Origin: Thiodiazotropha sp050291245
GTDB lineage: Bacteria > Pseudomonadota > Gammaproteobacteria > Chromatiales > Chromatiaceae
NCBI GenBank assembly: GCA_050291245.1
Contig: JBNKJP010000020.1
Span: forward strand, 1-64,000
Length of the DNA: 64,000 nucleotides
Direction: 5' to 3'
Shown here: positions 1 through 7,792 of the stretch, one piece after another
How positions within the stretch are numbered: position 1 is the stretch's first letter
Layout: each line of letters opens with the position of its first letter
Notes under the pieces: model-generated
The model's input: only the letters and a program-made list of their open reading frames with translations
What the model was told of the DNA's origin: nothing
Databases searched by the model: none
Program-made: the position numbers and the translations under genes

Positions 1-11
1 TCGCCCGAAGG

Positions 12-107
12 GAGCCGCCCCAATACGCCAGCTCTGTGTTGTGGCTCTTGGAAAGGGCTTGCCATTCCCTGCGAGCCACGCCTTGATCTGACGCATTGGG
101 GCGGCTC
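12..107. repeat. Nested palindromic repeat, 96 bp
   Basis: Positions 12-27 and 92-107 are inverted repeats of 16 bp with one mismatch (core GCCGCCCCAAT / ATTGGGGCGGC). Inside them lies a second perfect 7-bp pair, GTGGCTC at 41-47 and GAGCCAC at 73-79. A transcript of either strand would fold into a long hairpin. No reading frame is convincing. It looks like a small non-autonomous palindromic repeat; its family is not recognised. Confidence 0.6.
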
Positions 108-182
108 TGAATGGTACAGAATCTATGACGAGGTACACTAGGGTGGTGTAACGTACAGGGCGCACACCAGCCAACGGCTTCA

Positions 183-1433
183 TCAGGTTCTCAGCATCGC
201 CTCGGCGTGGGCGATCTTCTCTTCCGCTTTGTCGAGAATCTTGAGGCTGAGCTTGGGAGAGAGTTCACCCAGATTGAGCTTGTGCAGCGAGGGAACCTGA
301 TCGAGGGTCGGCAGGCTTCCCATCTGAGGCGTACCGATATAGGCATGCAGTTGGGCGACGATTACCAGGTCGGCATAATCGGCGTCGCCGTCATGCTCCC
401 GTAACCAGTTTTCCGCCTCCTGAGTCACGATGATCAGGTCTTCGATAAAGCCCCAGTCGCGCAGGATCACGCTGCCGATGCGTCCGCGCATGTCATGCAT
501 GACCTGCTGCAGTTTTTCATCGTCGTTTGCCACCTCTGGGAACCGCTCCGCATAGCTGAGAATGGCAACATTGCCGATATCGTGCAGCAGCCCGGCCAGC
601 AGGGCGTGTTCCGGATTGAATTTCTGGGAGATCTTGGCCATGACATAGCACAGGGCGCTGACCTTGACGCTGTGTTGCAACAGATTTTGCATCTGCTGCT
701 TGAGTACCTGAGAGCGGGTCGTGAACAGTTCACGCAGGGCGAAGGTCAATACCAGTTTGTGGGTGGTATCGGCGCCCAGCCGGACAATCGCGGCGGGGCA
801 GGAATCAACCGGCGTCACGCCGGCGTAGAGGGGACTGTTGGCGGCCCGGATCAGTTTTGTGGTGATTGCCGGATCGGTCTGTACGATATTCGCCAGGGTA
901 CGGGCGTTGGTGGTTTCGTCGCGCATGGCGCGTCCCACCCGCACCGCCACATCCGGCAGGCTGGGCAGCACCAGGCAGTCGTTGTTGAGATCCGTGATCA
1001 ATGCCTCGGTCAGGCGATTCTCCGCGACATCCTTGTCGAATCGCTGAGTTTCGAGATCGGGATCCAGTTCGGTAGCCTGAATGCCTTCCTCCTGACTGAG
1101 CAGGCCGTTTAACAAGGCATTGTCAATCATCAGGTAGTCGACCGATGAGAGGCAATCGACGTCATAGCGCCGGGGAATCAGGTTGGCGATGGCGTTGCAC
1201 GCCTGAGGCGACTGCTCGTCGAACTCGCTCACCCGCCCATCACTGGATTGCAGTCGCAGGCGGCCTTTGAGGAGGAACAGACTGAAGGCGGTATTGTCGC
1301 CCTGTTTCAGGATGGTCTGTCCACGGCCCGCAGAGTAGATCTTCAAAGAACGGGCGAGTAACTCCAGCTGAATATCGCTGAGTGGCTGGAGGGGCTCGAA
1401 TTGTTTCAGCAGTTCGGGTGTCGGGTGTGTCAT
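183..1433 (-). CDS. HDOD-domain protein with N-terminal cyclic-nucleotide-binding-like domain
   Basis: Residues about 20-115 resemble a cNMP-binding (Crp-like) beta-roll, with GQTILKQGD and FLLKGRLRL typical of that fold. Residues about 148-345 are an HDOD domain, including the LPSLPDVAVRV start and the GLLHDIGN motif. HDOD proteins are usually non-enzymatic scaffolds in signalling and cell-cycle or motility control; the ligand here is unknown. The reading frame extends 31 codons further upstream, but the ATG at 1433 begins a plausible N-terminus and clears the stop of the upstream gene by 31 bp, so 416 residues is preferred. It is probably co-transcribed with the dehydrogenase at 1465-2433. 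Confidence 0.88.
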   Translation of the reverse strand: MTHPTPELLKQFEPLQPLSDIQLELLARSLKIYSAGRGQTILKQGDNTAFSLFLLKGRLRLQSSDGRVSEFDEQSPQACNAIANLIPRRYDVDCLSSVDYLMIDNALLNGLLSQEEGIQATELDPDLETQRFDKDVAENRLTEALITDLNNDCLVLPSLPDVAVRVGRAMRDETTNARTLANIVQTDPAITTKLIRAANSPLYAGVTPVDSCPAAIVRLGADTTHKLVLTFALRELFTTRSQVLKQQMQNLLQHSVKVSALCYVMAKISQKFNPEHALLAGLLHDIGNVAILSYAERFPEVANDDEKLQQVMHDMRGRIGSVILRDWGFIEDLIIVTQEAENWLREHDGDADYADLVIVAQLHAYIGTPQMGSLPTLDQVPSLHKLNLGELSPKLSLKILDKAEEKIAHAEAMLRT

Positions 1434-1464
1434 GGTGTCCAGTGGTTCCCTTCTTCTTCTGAGA

Positions 1465-2433
1465 TCAGCAGCCACACTTACTGGGACGTTGCTGATGCAG
1501 CTCGAGCGTCCCGGTGAGCTGATCAATACGAGTCAGCCGGTGCCGTTCGAGATAGCTCAGAATCCCTTCGTTGATGGATTTACAGATGAGAGGATTGTAG
1601 AACAGGGCCGTGCCGACGCCCACCGCGCTGGCGCCGGCGATGATGAATTCCAGGGCATCCTCGGCCGAGGTAATGCCCCCCTGGCCGATGATCGGTATCT
1701 GGTGGTGCTTGCAGACCTGATGCACCTGATGCACCTTGAGCAGGGCCACGGGTTTGATGGCGGGTCCGGAGAGACCGCCCTGATTGTTGCCGATGATCGG
1801 CTGGCGGCTCTCGATATCGATGGCCATGCCCATCAGGGTGTTGATCACCGAAAAGGCATCCGTGCCCGCCTCGATACACCCCCGGGCGTTGCCGGCGATA
1901 TCGGTCTGGTTGGGTGACAGTTTGGTGATCAGGGGCTTGCGGGTTGCCTTGCGGCATGCCTCGACCACGCGCGCGGACATGGCGGGGTCGTTACCGAAGG
2001 CCACCCCGCCCTCCTTCACGTTGGGGCAGGAGATGTTGATCTCGATGGCGTCGATGGGCGAATCATCGAAGCGTCGGGTGACCGCCTCGTACTCCTCGAT
2101 ACTCGAACCCGAAACATTGGCGATGAAGCGGGTTTCCGTGAAATCCAGGGCGGGCAGGATGTTGCTGATCACATGCTCCACACCGGGGTTCTGCAAGCCG
2201 ATGGCGTTGAGCATGCCCTGAGGGGTCTCATAGATCCGGTGAGGTGGGTTGCCGAGGCGGGGATCCAGGGTGGTGCCCTTCAGGCAGATACCACCCACGT
2301 CCCGATTGCTAAAGCCATTGACCCTTGTGTACTCTTCCCCGAAGCCGACACAGCCGGAGAGCAGCACAATGGGGGTATTGAATGACATGCCGCAGAATTC
2401 GGTTTTCAGGGTCGCGGGGCTGTTACTGCTCAT
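1465..2433 (-). CDS. Class 1 dihydroorotate dehydrogenase family protein
   Basis: A 322-residue FMN TIM-barrel protein. Residues about 12-290 match class 1 dihydroorotate dehydrogenases: NISCPN carries the catalytic cysteine, followed by KLSPN, the VINTLMGM loop and the phosphate-binding GQGGI and GASAVGVGTA segments. The known family reaction is oxidation of dihydroorotate to orotate in pyrimidine synthesis. Gammaproteobacteria normally use the membrane-bound class 2 enzyme, and no pyrK electron-transfer partner is in view, so this may be an extra paralogue with another substrate. The C-terminus ends in a Cys-Gly-Cys tail, which is unusual. It lies upstream of the HDOD gene on the same strand and is divergent from trmL, whose start is 35 bp away. 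Confidence 0.85.
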   Translation of the reverse strand: MSSNSPATLKTEFCGMSFNTPIVLLSGCVGFGEEYTRVNGFSNRDVGGICLKGTTLDPRLGNPPHRIYETPQGMLNAIGLQNPGVEHVISNILPALDFTETRFIANVSGSSIEEYEAVTRRFDDSPIDAIEINISCPNVKEGGVAFGNDPAMSARVVEACRKATRKPLITKLSPNQTDIAGNARGCIEAGTDAFSVINTLMGMAIDIESRQPIIGNNQGGLSGPAIKPVALLKVHQVHQVCKHHQIPIIGQGGITSAEDALEFIIAGASAVGVGTALFYNPLICKSINEGILSYLERHRLTRIDQLTGTLELHQQRPSKCGC

Positions 2434-2468
2434 GAATCTATTCTTATACTCTGTTCAGGGGTGATGGG

Positions 2469-2933
2469 ATGTTTCATGTGGTACTCTTCGAGCCCGAAAT
2501 CCCGCCGAATACAGGAAATATCATACGCCTGTGTGCCAATAGTGGCAGCAAATTGCACTTGATTCACCCCCTGGGATTCGAATTGGATGACAAACGCCTG
2601 CGGCGTGCCGGTCTCGACTACCGGGAGTGGGCGGAAGTTAAGGAATACAATTCCCTGGATGGGTTTCTGAAACAGGTGAACCCCACCCGGCTGTTCGCCT
2701 GTTCCACCAAGGGCCGAAAGAACTACGCCGAGGTGGGCTATCAGCCCGGAGATGCCCTGCTATTCGGGCCTGAAAGCCGGGGATTACCGGCTGCGGTGTT
2801 GGATTCGTTGTCCCCCGAGCAGTGCATTCGGGTGCCTATGCGGGCCCAAAGCCGTAGCTTGAACCTGTCGAATTCGGTGGCGGTGATCCTGTTCGAAGCC
2901 TGGCGTCAGTGGGATTTTCGCGGCGGTATTTGA
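2469..2933 (+). CDS. trmL: tRNA (cytidine(34)-2'-O)-methyltransferase TrmL
   Basis: A 154-residue SPOUT methyltransferase of full family length. The N-terminus (VVLFEPEIPPNTGNIIR) is diagnostic, and the trefoil-knot motifs LLFGPESRGLP and IRVPM...SLNLSNSVAV form the S-adenosylmethionine site. The family methylates the ribose of the wobble base in tRNA-Leu isoacceptors. In related genomes trmL sits next to gpsA and secB; here 4.9 kb of inserted DNA separates them, so the gene marks the left border of the insertion. Confidence 0.95.
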   Translation: MFHVVLFEPEIPPNTGNIIRLCANSGSKLHLIHPLGFELDDKRLRRAGLDYREWAEVKEYNSLDGFLKQVNPTRLFACSTKGRKNYAEVGYQPGDALLFGPESRGLPAAVLDSLSPEQCIRVPMRAQSRSLNLSNSVAVILFEAWRQWDFRGGI

Positions 2934-2998
2934 CCGTTTAATTAACGAAACTACGTACTCAGTCGTAGTATTCCACGAACGAGCAAGCACAAACTCCT

Positions 2999-3235
2999 GC
3001 CGAACGCCGAGCCTCGATGAGCTGGGCGCAGCGGCTCAAGCGCGTTTTCAACATTGACATCGAGACATGCAGCGCCTGTGGCGGCGCCATGAAAGTCATC
3101 GCCGGCATCGAGGATCCGGTGGTGATCAAGCCGATACGCGATCACCTGAAGTACAAGGCAGAAGCCAGTGAGTCCCGGGCGCTACCTGAAAGCCGGGCAG
3201 CGCCGATCAGTCGGCAGTCAGGGCTGTTTGACTGA
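2999..3235 (+). pseudogene. IS91-family transposase, C-terminal fragment (copy A)
   Basis: An open frame of about 79 codons matches the C-terminal end of IS91-type (Y2 HUH) transposases: AQRLKRVFNIDIETC, the CSACGG zinc-type motif, then IEDPVVI and a terminal SLFD-like LFD. The catalytic N-terminal and central parts are absent; trmL ends only 66 bp upstream. The fragment cannot be active. A second remnant at 7191-7738 shares nearly the same sequence over RVFNIDIETCSACGG, so both derive from one element type. It is followed by the 64-bp end repeat at 3321-3384. Confidence 0.85.
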
Positions 3236-3320
3236 GGAGGCCGAAAACCAACCGTTCCCATCAGGATGCTGCGCGCACGCCACCGCGGCAGGGTTCGGCG
3301 TGCATCGCATGGTCGCCGAG

Positions 3321-3384
3321 GGGGTCAGCAGCAACCAGAAGCTGGTGGACTTGCGTGAAAAGGGTGTTTGTTCCTCCTATACAC
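3321..3384 (+). repeat. IS91-type 3' end repeat, copy A
   Basis: This 64-bp segment downstream of the transposase fragment is repeated at 7729-7792 with 5 mismatches. It includes TTGCGTGAAAAGGGTGTTT and ends in CCTCCTATACAC, after which the two copies diverge completely. By position, 3' of the transposase gene, it corresponds to the replication-origin end (oriIS) of IS91-family elements. The identity as oriIS is inferred from position and from the shared end point. Confidence 0.7.
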
Positions 3385-3457
3385 AACAGGGCAAGAGCGA
3401 TTCGAAATATTCTCGGTACAGTCTGTTTCCTTTTTCTGCGTGTTGAGTCCAGCGGGT

Positions 3458-5260
3458 CTAGGGGTTACGGTTGACGCTACGGTACAGATCGACCACCTCG
3501 CCCAACTGGTTGGACTCCAGATCCGCTGCCATGGCGGAGAAGCCGATGACAGGGACTCCCGTCCATATCGCATATTCGGAACCAATGCCCCCAATGACCT
3601 CAGTCATACCGATAATGCCAGGATTAGCTTCGTAATCGTACAATGTACTATTGGCAGCTATGGTCACCCAACCCGCCTCAAAACCAGGATCGAGATTCCA
3701 ATAGAATCCATTCGGGGCAGGAGTGCCGAAAACAGACAGGTTGCCACCTATAGAACGATTTACAGAAACTACGTTGACTACTCGTTGCAGAGCAATTGTT
3801 TCAGACCAGGGATCGAGAAGAGGCGGTTCAGGCCAACCATCTACTGAGACAATCCGAATTTCATCAACATTTTCTTCATAGTCATAGCTGAAGAGAACCA
3901 CCTCGATATCAGGTGTTTCATTTGTAACATAGCCGGTATTACTGCAGAGCGTACCATTCACATCAGATGGATAGTCACTGGCCTGCGTACCCACGCTTTC
4001 AAGGAGCACGGTTTCACCATCGTCGACACCATCATTCAAGGCACCCGCGCAAGCTTCTATCGGACCATCGCCATCCAGGTCATTGGTCAGCGTGCTGCTG
4101 TTCCAGATACCATGCTTACGCATCGGATAGGTTAACACGATATCGGTCTCACCATTGACCTCACTCTTGACGAAGTAAGGCGCGGAGACCGAATCGGCAC
4201 TCAGTACCAGGGCGATGGGCAAGGGGTTTGAGCCCATGGGGATCGACGGGTTGGGGGCGATGTCGAAGAGCGCACCGGTGTCGTATTCCGTCAAGGGCAC
4301 ATCGATGGACTTCACCCTGTTGCCGTCCGTACTCAGTATGTTCGCCCGCTGTATGTCGCCGGAGGCGAGCGAGGGCAGCTGAGAGTTGAGCGCATCATCC
4401 GGCCGGTAGTGCTGGGCGACCGTTGAGTAGTTGTCGATGTGGGTGGCCTGCTGCACGTAGGCGGCGCCTCTGCTGACCCTGATCATGATGGAATAGGCCT
4501 TGATGCCGCCACTGGGCTCCACCAGACCCGCGTTCATACTGTCACCATAAGGTGCGCCGGCCCCTCCCCCATCCTGGGCCACCCCTTGCGTTGACAAAGC
4601 ACCGGACTCAAAGCCATTGACTTGCTCATTGGCATCACCAGCGCTCCAGGCATCCGCCACCACCGAGCAGTCCGCCGGACTGCCCGTAGCGTCATGCCGC
4701 AGGCCGTCCACGATGGAGCGATCCCCTGCTGAGGCATTGACGATACCATCGGCAACCCCACCGGCATCGATCTCCGCGAAGAGGCCGCCGTCTTCCGCCG
4801 GGGCTGGGCCATCGGCGATCACCCCCATCTCGATGATCTCCACATAGCCCTCGGTCAGGTCCCAATCGGTGGTCAGAGTGTAGCTGTTGGTGAAGTCGAT
4901 ACCGGCCTGCAGGCGGGCCTTCTCCGGATAGCTGCAGCTCTCGTCCTCGGTGATGAGGTTGGGCAGACCGGTCGCTGCATTCAAACGCAGCGTGGCGTTC
5001 CATACATCGTAGGGCGAGAGGTAGATATTGAGGTCCAGCACATCATAGCCGAAGCGCGACTCATGAAACCTCACCTTGACCGCCTTGAAGAGCCCGGTGG
5101 TGTTAGTGACGGTGAGGTTGGTGATGAAGTCGTTGTTGACGGTGTAGTAAGGCAACAGCGTGACTTGGCCCGCCCCGTCGGTATTTATATGGACGGCTAT
5201 AACATCGGCAGTGGAGAGGGCCACCAGCAGAGCGACCGCTATTCTAAATATTCTTAACAC
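3458..5260 (-). CDS. Secreted protein of unknown function, 600 residues
   Basis: The start is a GTG at 5260, with AGGAAG seven bases upstream. Residues 1-22 form a Sec signal peptide (MLRIFRIAVALLVALSTADV). The mature protein begins with a conserved-looking block, VTLLPYYTVNNDFITNL...TNTTGLFKAVKVRFHE, then YLSPYDVWNATL, a pattern I associate with uncharacterised exported proteins of Gammaproteobacteria that start with GQ-x-L-x-PYYTV. The rest is acidic, Gly/Asn/Asp-rich and apparently beta-rich, with few cysteines. No transmembrane anchor or sorting tag is seen at the C-terminus. It lies inside the insertion bounded by IS91-type ends and is probably accessory. Function unknown; it could be a surface or extracellular structural protein. 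Confidence 0.8.
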   Translation of the reverse strand: MLRIFRIAVALLVALSTADVIAVHINTDGAGQVTLLPYYTVNNDFITNLTVTNTTGLFKAVKVRFHESRFGYDVLDLNIYLSPYDVWNATLRLNAATGLPNLITEDESCSYPEKARLQAGIDFTNSYTLTTDWDLTEGYVEIIEMGVIADGPAPAEDGGLFAEIDAGGVADGIVNASAGDRSIVDGLRHDATGSPADCSVVADAWSAGDANEQVNGFESGALSTQGVAQDGGGAGAPYGDSMNAGLVEPSGGIKAYSIMIRVSRGAAYVQQATHIDNYSTVAQHYRPDDALNSQLPSLASGDIQRANILSTDGNRVKSIDVPLTEYDTGALFDIAPNPSIPMGSNPLPIALVLSADSVSAPYFVKSEVNGETDIVLTYPMRKHGIWNSSTLTNDLDGDGPIEACAGALNDGVDDGETVLLESVGTQASDYPSDVNGTLCSNTGYVTNETPDIEVVLFSYDYEENVDEIRIVSVDGWPEPPLLDPWSETIALQRVVNVVSVNRSIGGNLSVFGTPAPNGFYWNLDPGFEAGWVTIAANSTLYDYEANPGIIGMTEVIGGIGSEYAIWTGVPVIGFSAMAADLESNQLGEVVDLYRSVNRNP

Positions 5261-5697
5261 AGTAACACTTCCTTTCCCCTGACATCAAAGCCTAAGGGAG
5301 TATCCACAATCATCAAGTCCAACTCATAATGAGACTTTAAAGATACCTTAACTCAAACATTTCGCCCGGGAACGCGATGATCGTGCCGAGATCGCTGTTC
5401 AGATGCGGATTTGCGATTGAATCAATAACCTGAGCTATTGATGATTGAGCAAATACCGCAAGTTAGTTTCTTTTCTAAGTGGCTGGGTGAAATAATCTCA
5501 TCAATGGATGTTTTTAAACAGTACCATTGTTTTAGGCGAAGAGCTATTTCGCCGGATTGTGACAGGTTGAGCACAACCATACATTTCCAAACTACATGGA
5601 CAGCCATTGTTGCAAACTACATGGACAGCCATTGTAAGAAAACTGGATTTGCGATCAAAAATACACAACTACTACTATCCGGTTAAAAATATAAATC
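5261..5697. other. Intergenic stretch without a supported gene
   Basis: About 440 bp of lower-GC sequence between the secreted-protein gene and the transposase remnant. Short open frames occur on both strands, but none has a good start site or recognisable product. The only structure seen is the tandem repeat at 5588-5635. It is probably decayed mobile-element DNA. Confidence 0.5.
5588..5635. repeat. Tandem direct repeat, two 23-bp units
   Basis: The 23-bp unit at 5588-5610 (containing ACTACATGGACAGCCATTGT) is repeated exactly at 5613-5635, a 25-bp period with a 2-bp spacer. Only two copies are present. It may be a target-site or replication-slippage scar next to the IS4-type remnant. Confidence 0.7.
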
Positions 5698-6058
5698 AGC
5701 GACGGCAAGATGCACGAGGTCAACATCATCGATCAGTTGTTGCCAGAGCCCGGTGCATTCTATGTCATGGACAGAGGATTTCTCGATTTCGAACGACTTT
5801 ACCGACTACACACAGCGGGCAGTTTCTTTGTCATACGAGCCAAGGCGAATCTGCGGGTCAAGCGACGTTACTCGAATCCGGTGGATCGGTCGAGCGGATT
5901 GATCTGTGATCAAACCGTGGTGCTGACCGGTTTTTTTATTCGCTAAAAGGTAACGAGGAGCCGTTGCGACGAATTCGTTTCAAAGACCCGGACACCGACA
6001 AAACGCCGGTGTTTCTGACCAATAACTTTACGCTGCCGGCATTGGAGTGTTCGAGAGG
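5698..6058 (+). pseudogene. IS4-family-type transposase fragment, frameshifted
   Basis: The frame from SDGKMHEVNIIDQLLPEPG through FYVMDRGFLDFERLYRLH to RSSGLICDQTVVLTG matches the middle of a DDE transposase of the IS4-type group (transposase_11-like). At the seven-T run 5931-5937 the frame shifts; the homology resumes as KGNEEPLRRIRFKD...VFLTNNFTLPAL in another frame and stops near 6058. Both the N-terminal part and the C-terminal catalytic glutamate region are missing. A dead remnant. The family assignment rests on motif memory, not on a search. Confidence 0.8.
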
Positions 6059-6159
6059 TTTGGTCAGATCAGCAACATCCGGCAAGCAGAGAGTCCGAAT
6101 GGGTGTGCAGTGATCTACTTCTCGTACTGGAAGTCGGATCTATATTTTTCGACATTCCG

Positions 6160-6195
6160 GTGTATTCCAGCCTTCACCGGAATGACGAATTAATC
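6160..6195. repeat. Short dispersed palindromic repeat
   Basis: The segment around 6161-6193 has the form TTCCAGCCTTCACCGGAATG, close to the common bacterial repeat of the type ATTCCCGC-N-GCGGGAATGAC. A similar copy is at about 21969-21999. It marks intergenic DNA and has no coding content. Confidence 0.45.
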
Positions 6196-6216
6196 AGGAG
6201 TTTCTTAGAAATACAT

Positions 6217-6813
6217 TTAAATTGGTCCAGTTTTTCTTCTGGAAACGCCAAATAATAGGAGTAATCCTGAACCGAACAGCCATATGGCAACTGGAAGAGG
6301 AACAACTTCTACAACACCATATGCTGATGAAGAAGTATTGGCATCATTGGTATAGTCATTCCATTGGCCTAAATGATCAAGCTGACCACTACGAGTTGTC
6401 CACATATGGGCATAGTTCTCATAACCATGGTTCCTCCCCCAATAATAATTGTCAGGCTGTCCTACGTTCCAGTTTGTAAAGGTTACCGGTTCACCATTTG
6501 CCCATACAAATGTACCTTCTTGTGCGGCATCGTTTAACCCAATCCATATAACTGATGATGAAAAAGTTGTTGGTACCAATGGATCAAATGTATTTAAAAC
6601 CCAGTCGTTTTCTGCTTGATTGTTAATCGTTACAAGATGTCCATTCATAGTCAGCGCTTCTGACTCAGAATCCGTCCAAGTAGCATTATCGAGCAGGTAG
6701 TATGTGTGTCCATTAGTTGGGTTGATCAGCGGACCAGACAGTATTGCTGCGTGAATAAGGGTTGGGAATAACAGGCTAGCAAAAGAAAGCAAACTCAATA
6801 GTCTTGTTTTCAT
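6217..6813 (-). CDS. C-type lectin domain protein with VPLPA-CTERM sorting tag
   Basis: 198 residues. Residues 1-22 are a signal peptide. Residues about 30-165 form a C-type-lectin-like domain: YYLLDNATWTDSESEALTM, HLVTINNQAENDWV, WIGLNDAAQEGTFVWANGEP, FTNWNVGQPDNY and GQWND. The C-terminus, VVPLPVAIWLFGSGLLLL followed by SRRK, is a VPLPA-CTERM tag (a PEP-CTERM-like signal for exosortase-type processing): motif, membrane helix, basic tail. The product is probably exported and cell-surface or matrix associated, perhaps sugar or ice/mineral binding. Base composition is clearly AT-richer than flanking core genes, in keeping with horizontal origin. No exosortase gene is in the window. Confidence 0.85.
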   Translation of the reverse strand: MKTRLLSLLSFASLLFPTLIHAAILSGPLINPTNGHTYYLLDNATWTDSESEALTMNGHLVTINNQAENDWVLNTFDPLVPTTFSSSVIWIGLNDAAQEGTFVWANGEPVTFTNWNVGQPDNYYWGRNHGYENYAHMWTTRSGQLDHLGQWNDYTNDANTSSSAYGVVEVVPLPVAIWLFGSGLLLLFGVSRRKTGPI

Positions 6814-6956
6814 TGAAACCTCCCATGTTAGTGATGAAAACGGCCTACCGCGAATAGTATATACTTATGATATTTCTAATATTCAATATATTTTAGTAAG
6901 CATAACTCAATTCATATTCAAAGCTATCTGTACATTACGAATACAGTCAGAACAGC

Positions 6957-7079
6957 CGTCACCTGCCGTTCGAGTTTCTCGAAGAGGTCTCACGGCGCAT
7001 CATCAACGAGGTGTCGGGTATCTCAAGGGTGGCGTATGACATCTCGAGCAAGCCGCCGGCAACGATTGAGTGGGAGTGA
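6957..7079 (+). pseudogene. guaA: Displaced 3' end of guaA (GMP synthase)
   Basis: The last 40 codons before the TGA at 7077-7079 encode HLPFEFLEEVSRRIINEV, then GISRVAYDIS and SKPPATIEWE. This is the C-terminal dimerisation end of GMP synthase (the family ends in KPPATIEWE). There is no start codon and no upstream GuaA sequence; the sequence before about 6950 is AT-rich and unrelated. It is an isolated gene tail next to the 5' side of an IS91-type transposase remnant, so it was probably carried here by the element. An intact guaA is expected elsewhere. Confidence 0.9.
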
Positions 7080-7190
7080 CCTACACTGGCAGGCAATGAC
7101 TGACAACAGCGGGTATTTCGCCTGATGCTTCAAAGTATCGAAACTGAGCGATAGACTCTGTAGAAACTCTGTAACGCAAGGACGCGGATC

Positions 7191-7738
7191 ATGCCCCATG
7201 TGGCGGCCAGGAGGGCTAGCCGGGACGATGATGCTGGTCGTTACCAGCGTCAACGGTCCGAGCAAATCCTTCTCTATCAGATCGTTGACGAGTATTACCC
7301 GGCGTTCGCAACGTTTATGACAGAGCGGGGAAAGGAATTGCCGGGTTATGAGCAACGGGAATTCAAAGAATTTCTCAAATGCGGCCGGTTGGAACACGGC
7401 TTTTTGCGGGTTCGCTGCGAGTCCTGCCACACCGAGCATCTGGTTGCTTTCAGCTGTAAATGAAGAGGGTTCTTCCCAAGCTGCGGTGCGCGACGCATGG
7501 CCGTAAGCGCAGCCTTGCTGGTTGACGAAGTCCTGCCCGCGTCGGGCGTTTTCTGGAACGCTAGGGTCTGCTGGAACGGGATATGGAGAACAGCTACCTG
7601 GCGGGAGATGCGGTGGATGACGATCTGATGGCGCCATTGCTTGGGCATTCGATCAGCGCGTTTTCAACATCGACATCGAGACCTGCAGCGCCTGTGGCGG
7701 TGCCATGAAAGTCATTGCCTGCATCGCAGGGGTCAGCA
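7191..7738 (+). pseudogene. IS91-family transposase, degenerate (copy B)
   Basis: The N-terminal part, from AARRASRDDDAGRYQRQR to RLEHGFLRVRCESCHTEHL and AFSCK, is a clear IS91-type transposase start with its zinc-binding cysteines. A TGA at 7461-7463 interrupts it, but homology continues in the same frame (RGFFPSCGARRMA), then shifts frame to LLERDMENSYLAGDA, then again to RVFNIDIETCSACGG near 7660-7710. The whole catalytic centre is missing, so there is at least one nonsense change plus large internal deletions. The remnant is followed directly by the end repeat at 7729-7792. Confidence 0.85.
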
Positions 7739-7792
7739 GCAACCGGAAGCTGCTGGATTTGCGTGAAAAGGGTGTTTATCCCTCCTATACAC
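7729..7792 (+). repeat. IS91-type 3' end repeat, copy B
   Basis: Matches 3321-3384 at 59 of 64 positions and ends at the same CCTCCTATACAC. The gpsA stop codon (7785-7787) and its last sense codon lie inside it, so the element end joined directly to the gpsA coding region. Confidence 0.7.

Noticed and set aside
5422..5946. Several short open frames around the IS4-type remnant
   Set aside because: Only the frame from 5698 has transposase homology; the others are random frames in decayed DNA.
7023..7637. 204-codon minus-strand frame opposite the guaA tail and IS91 remnant
   Set aside because: The plus strand carries clear GuaA and transposase homology across the same bases.
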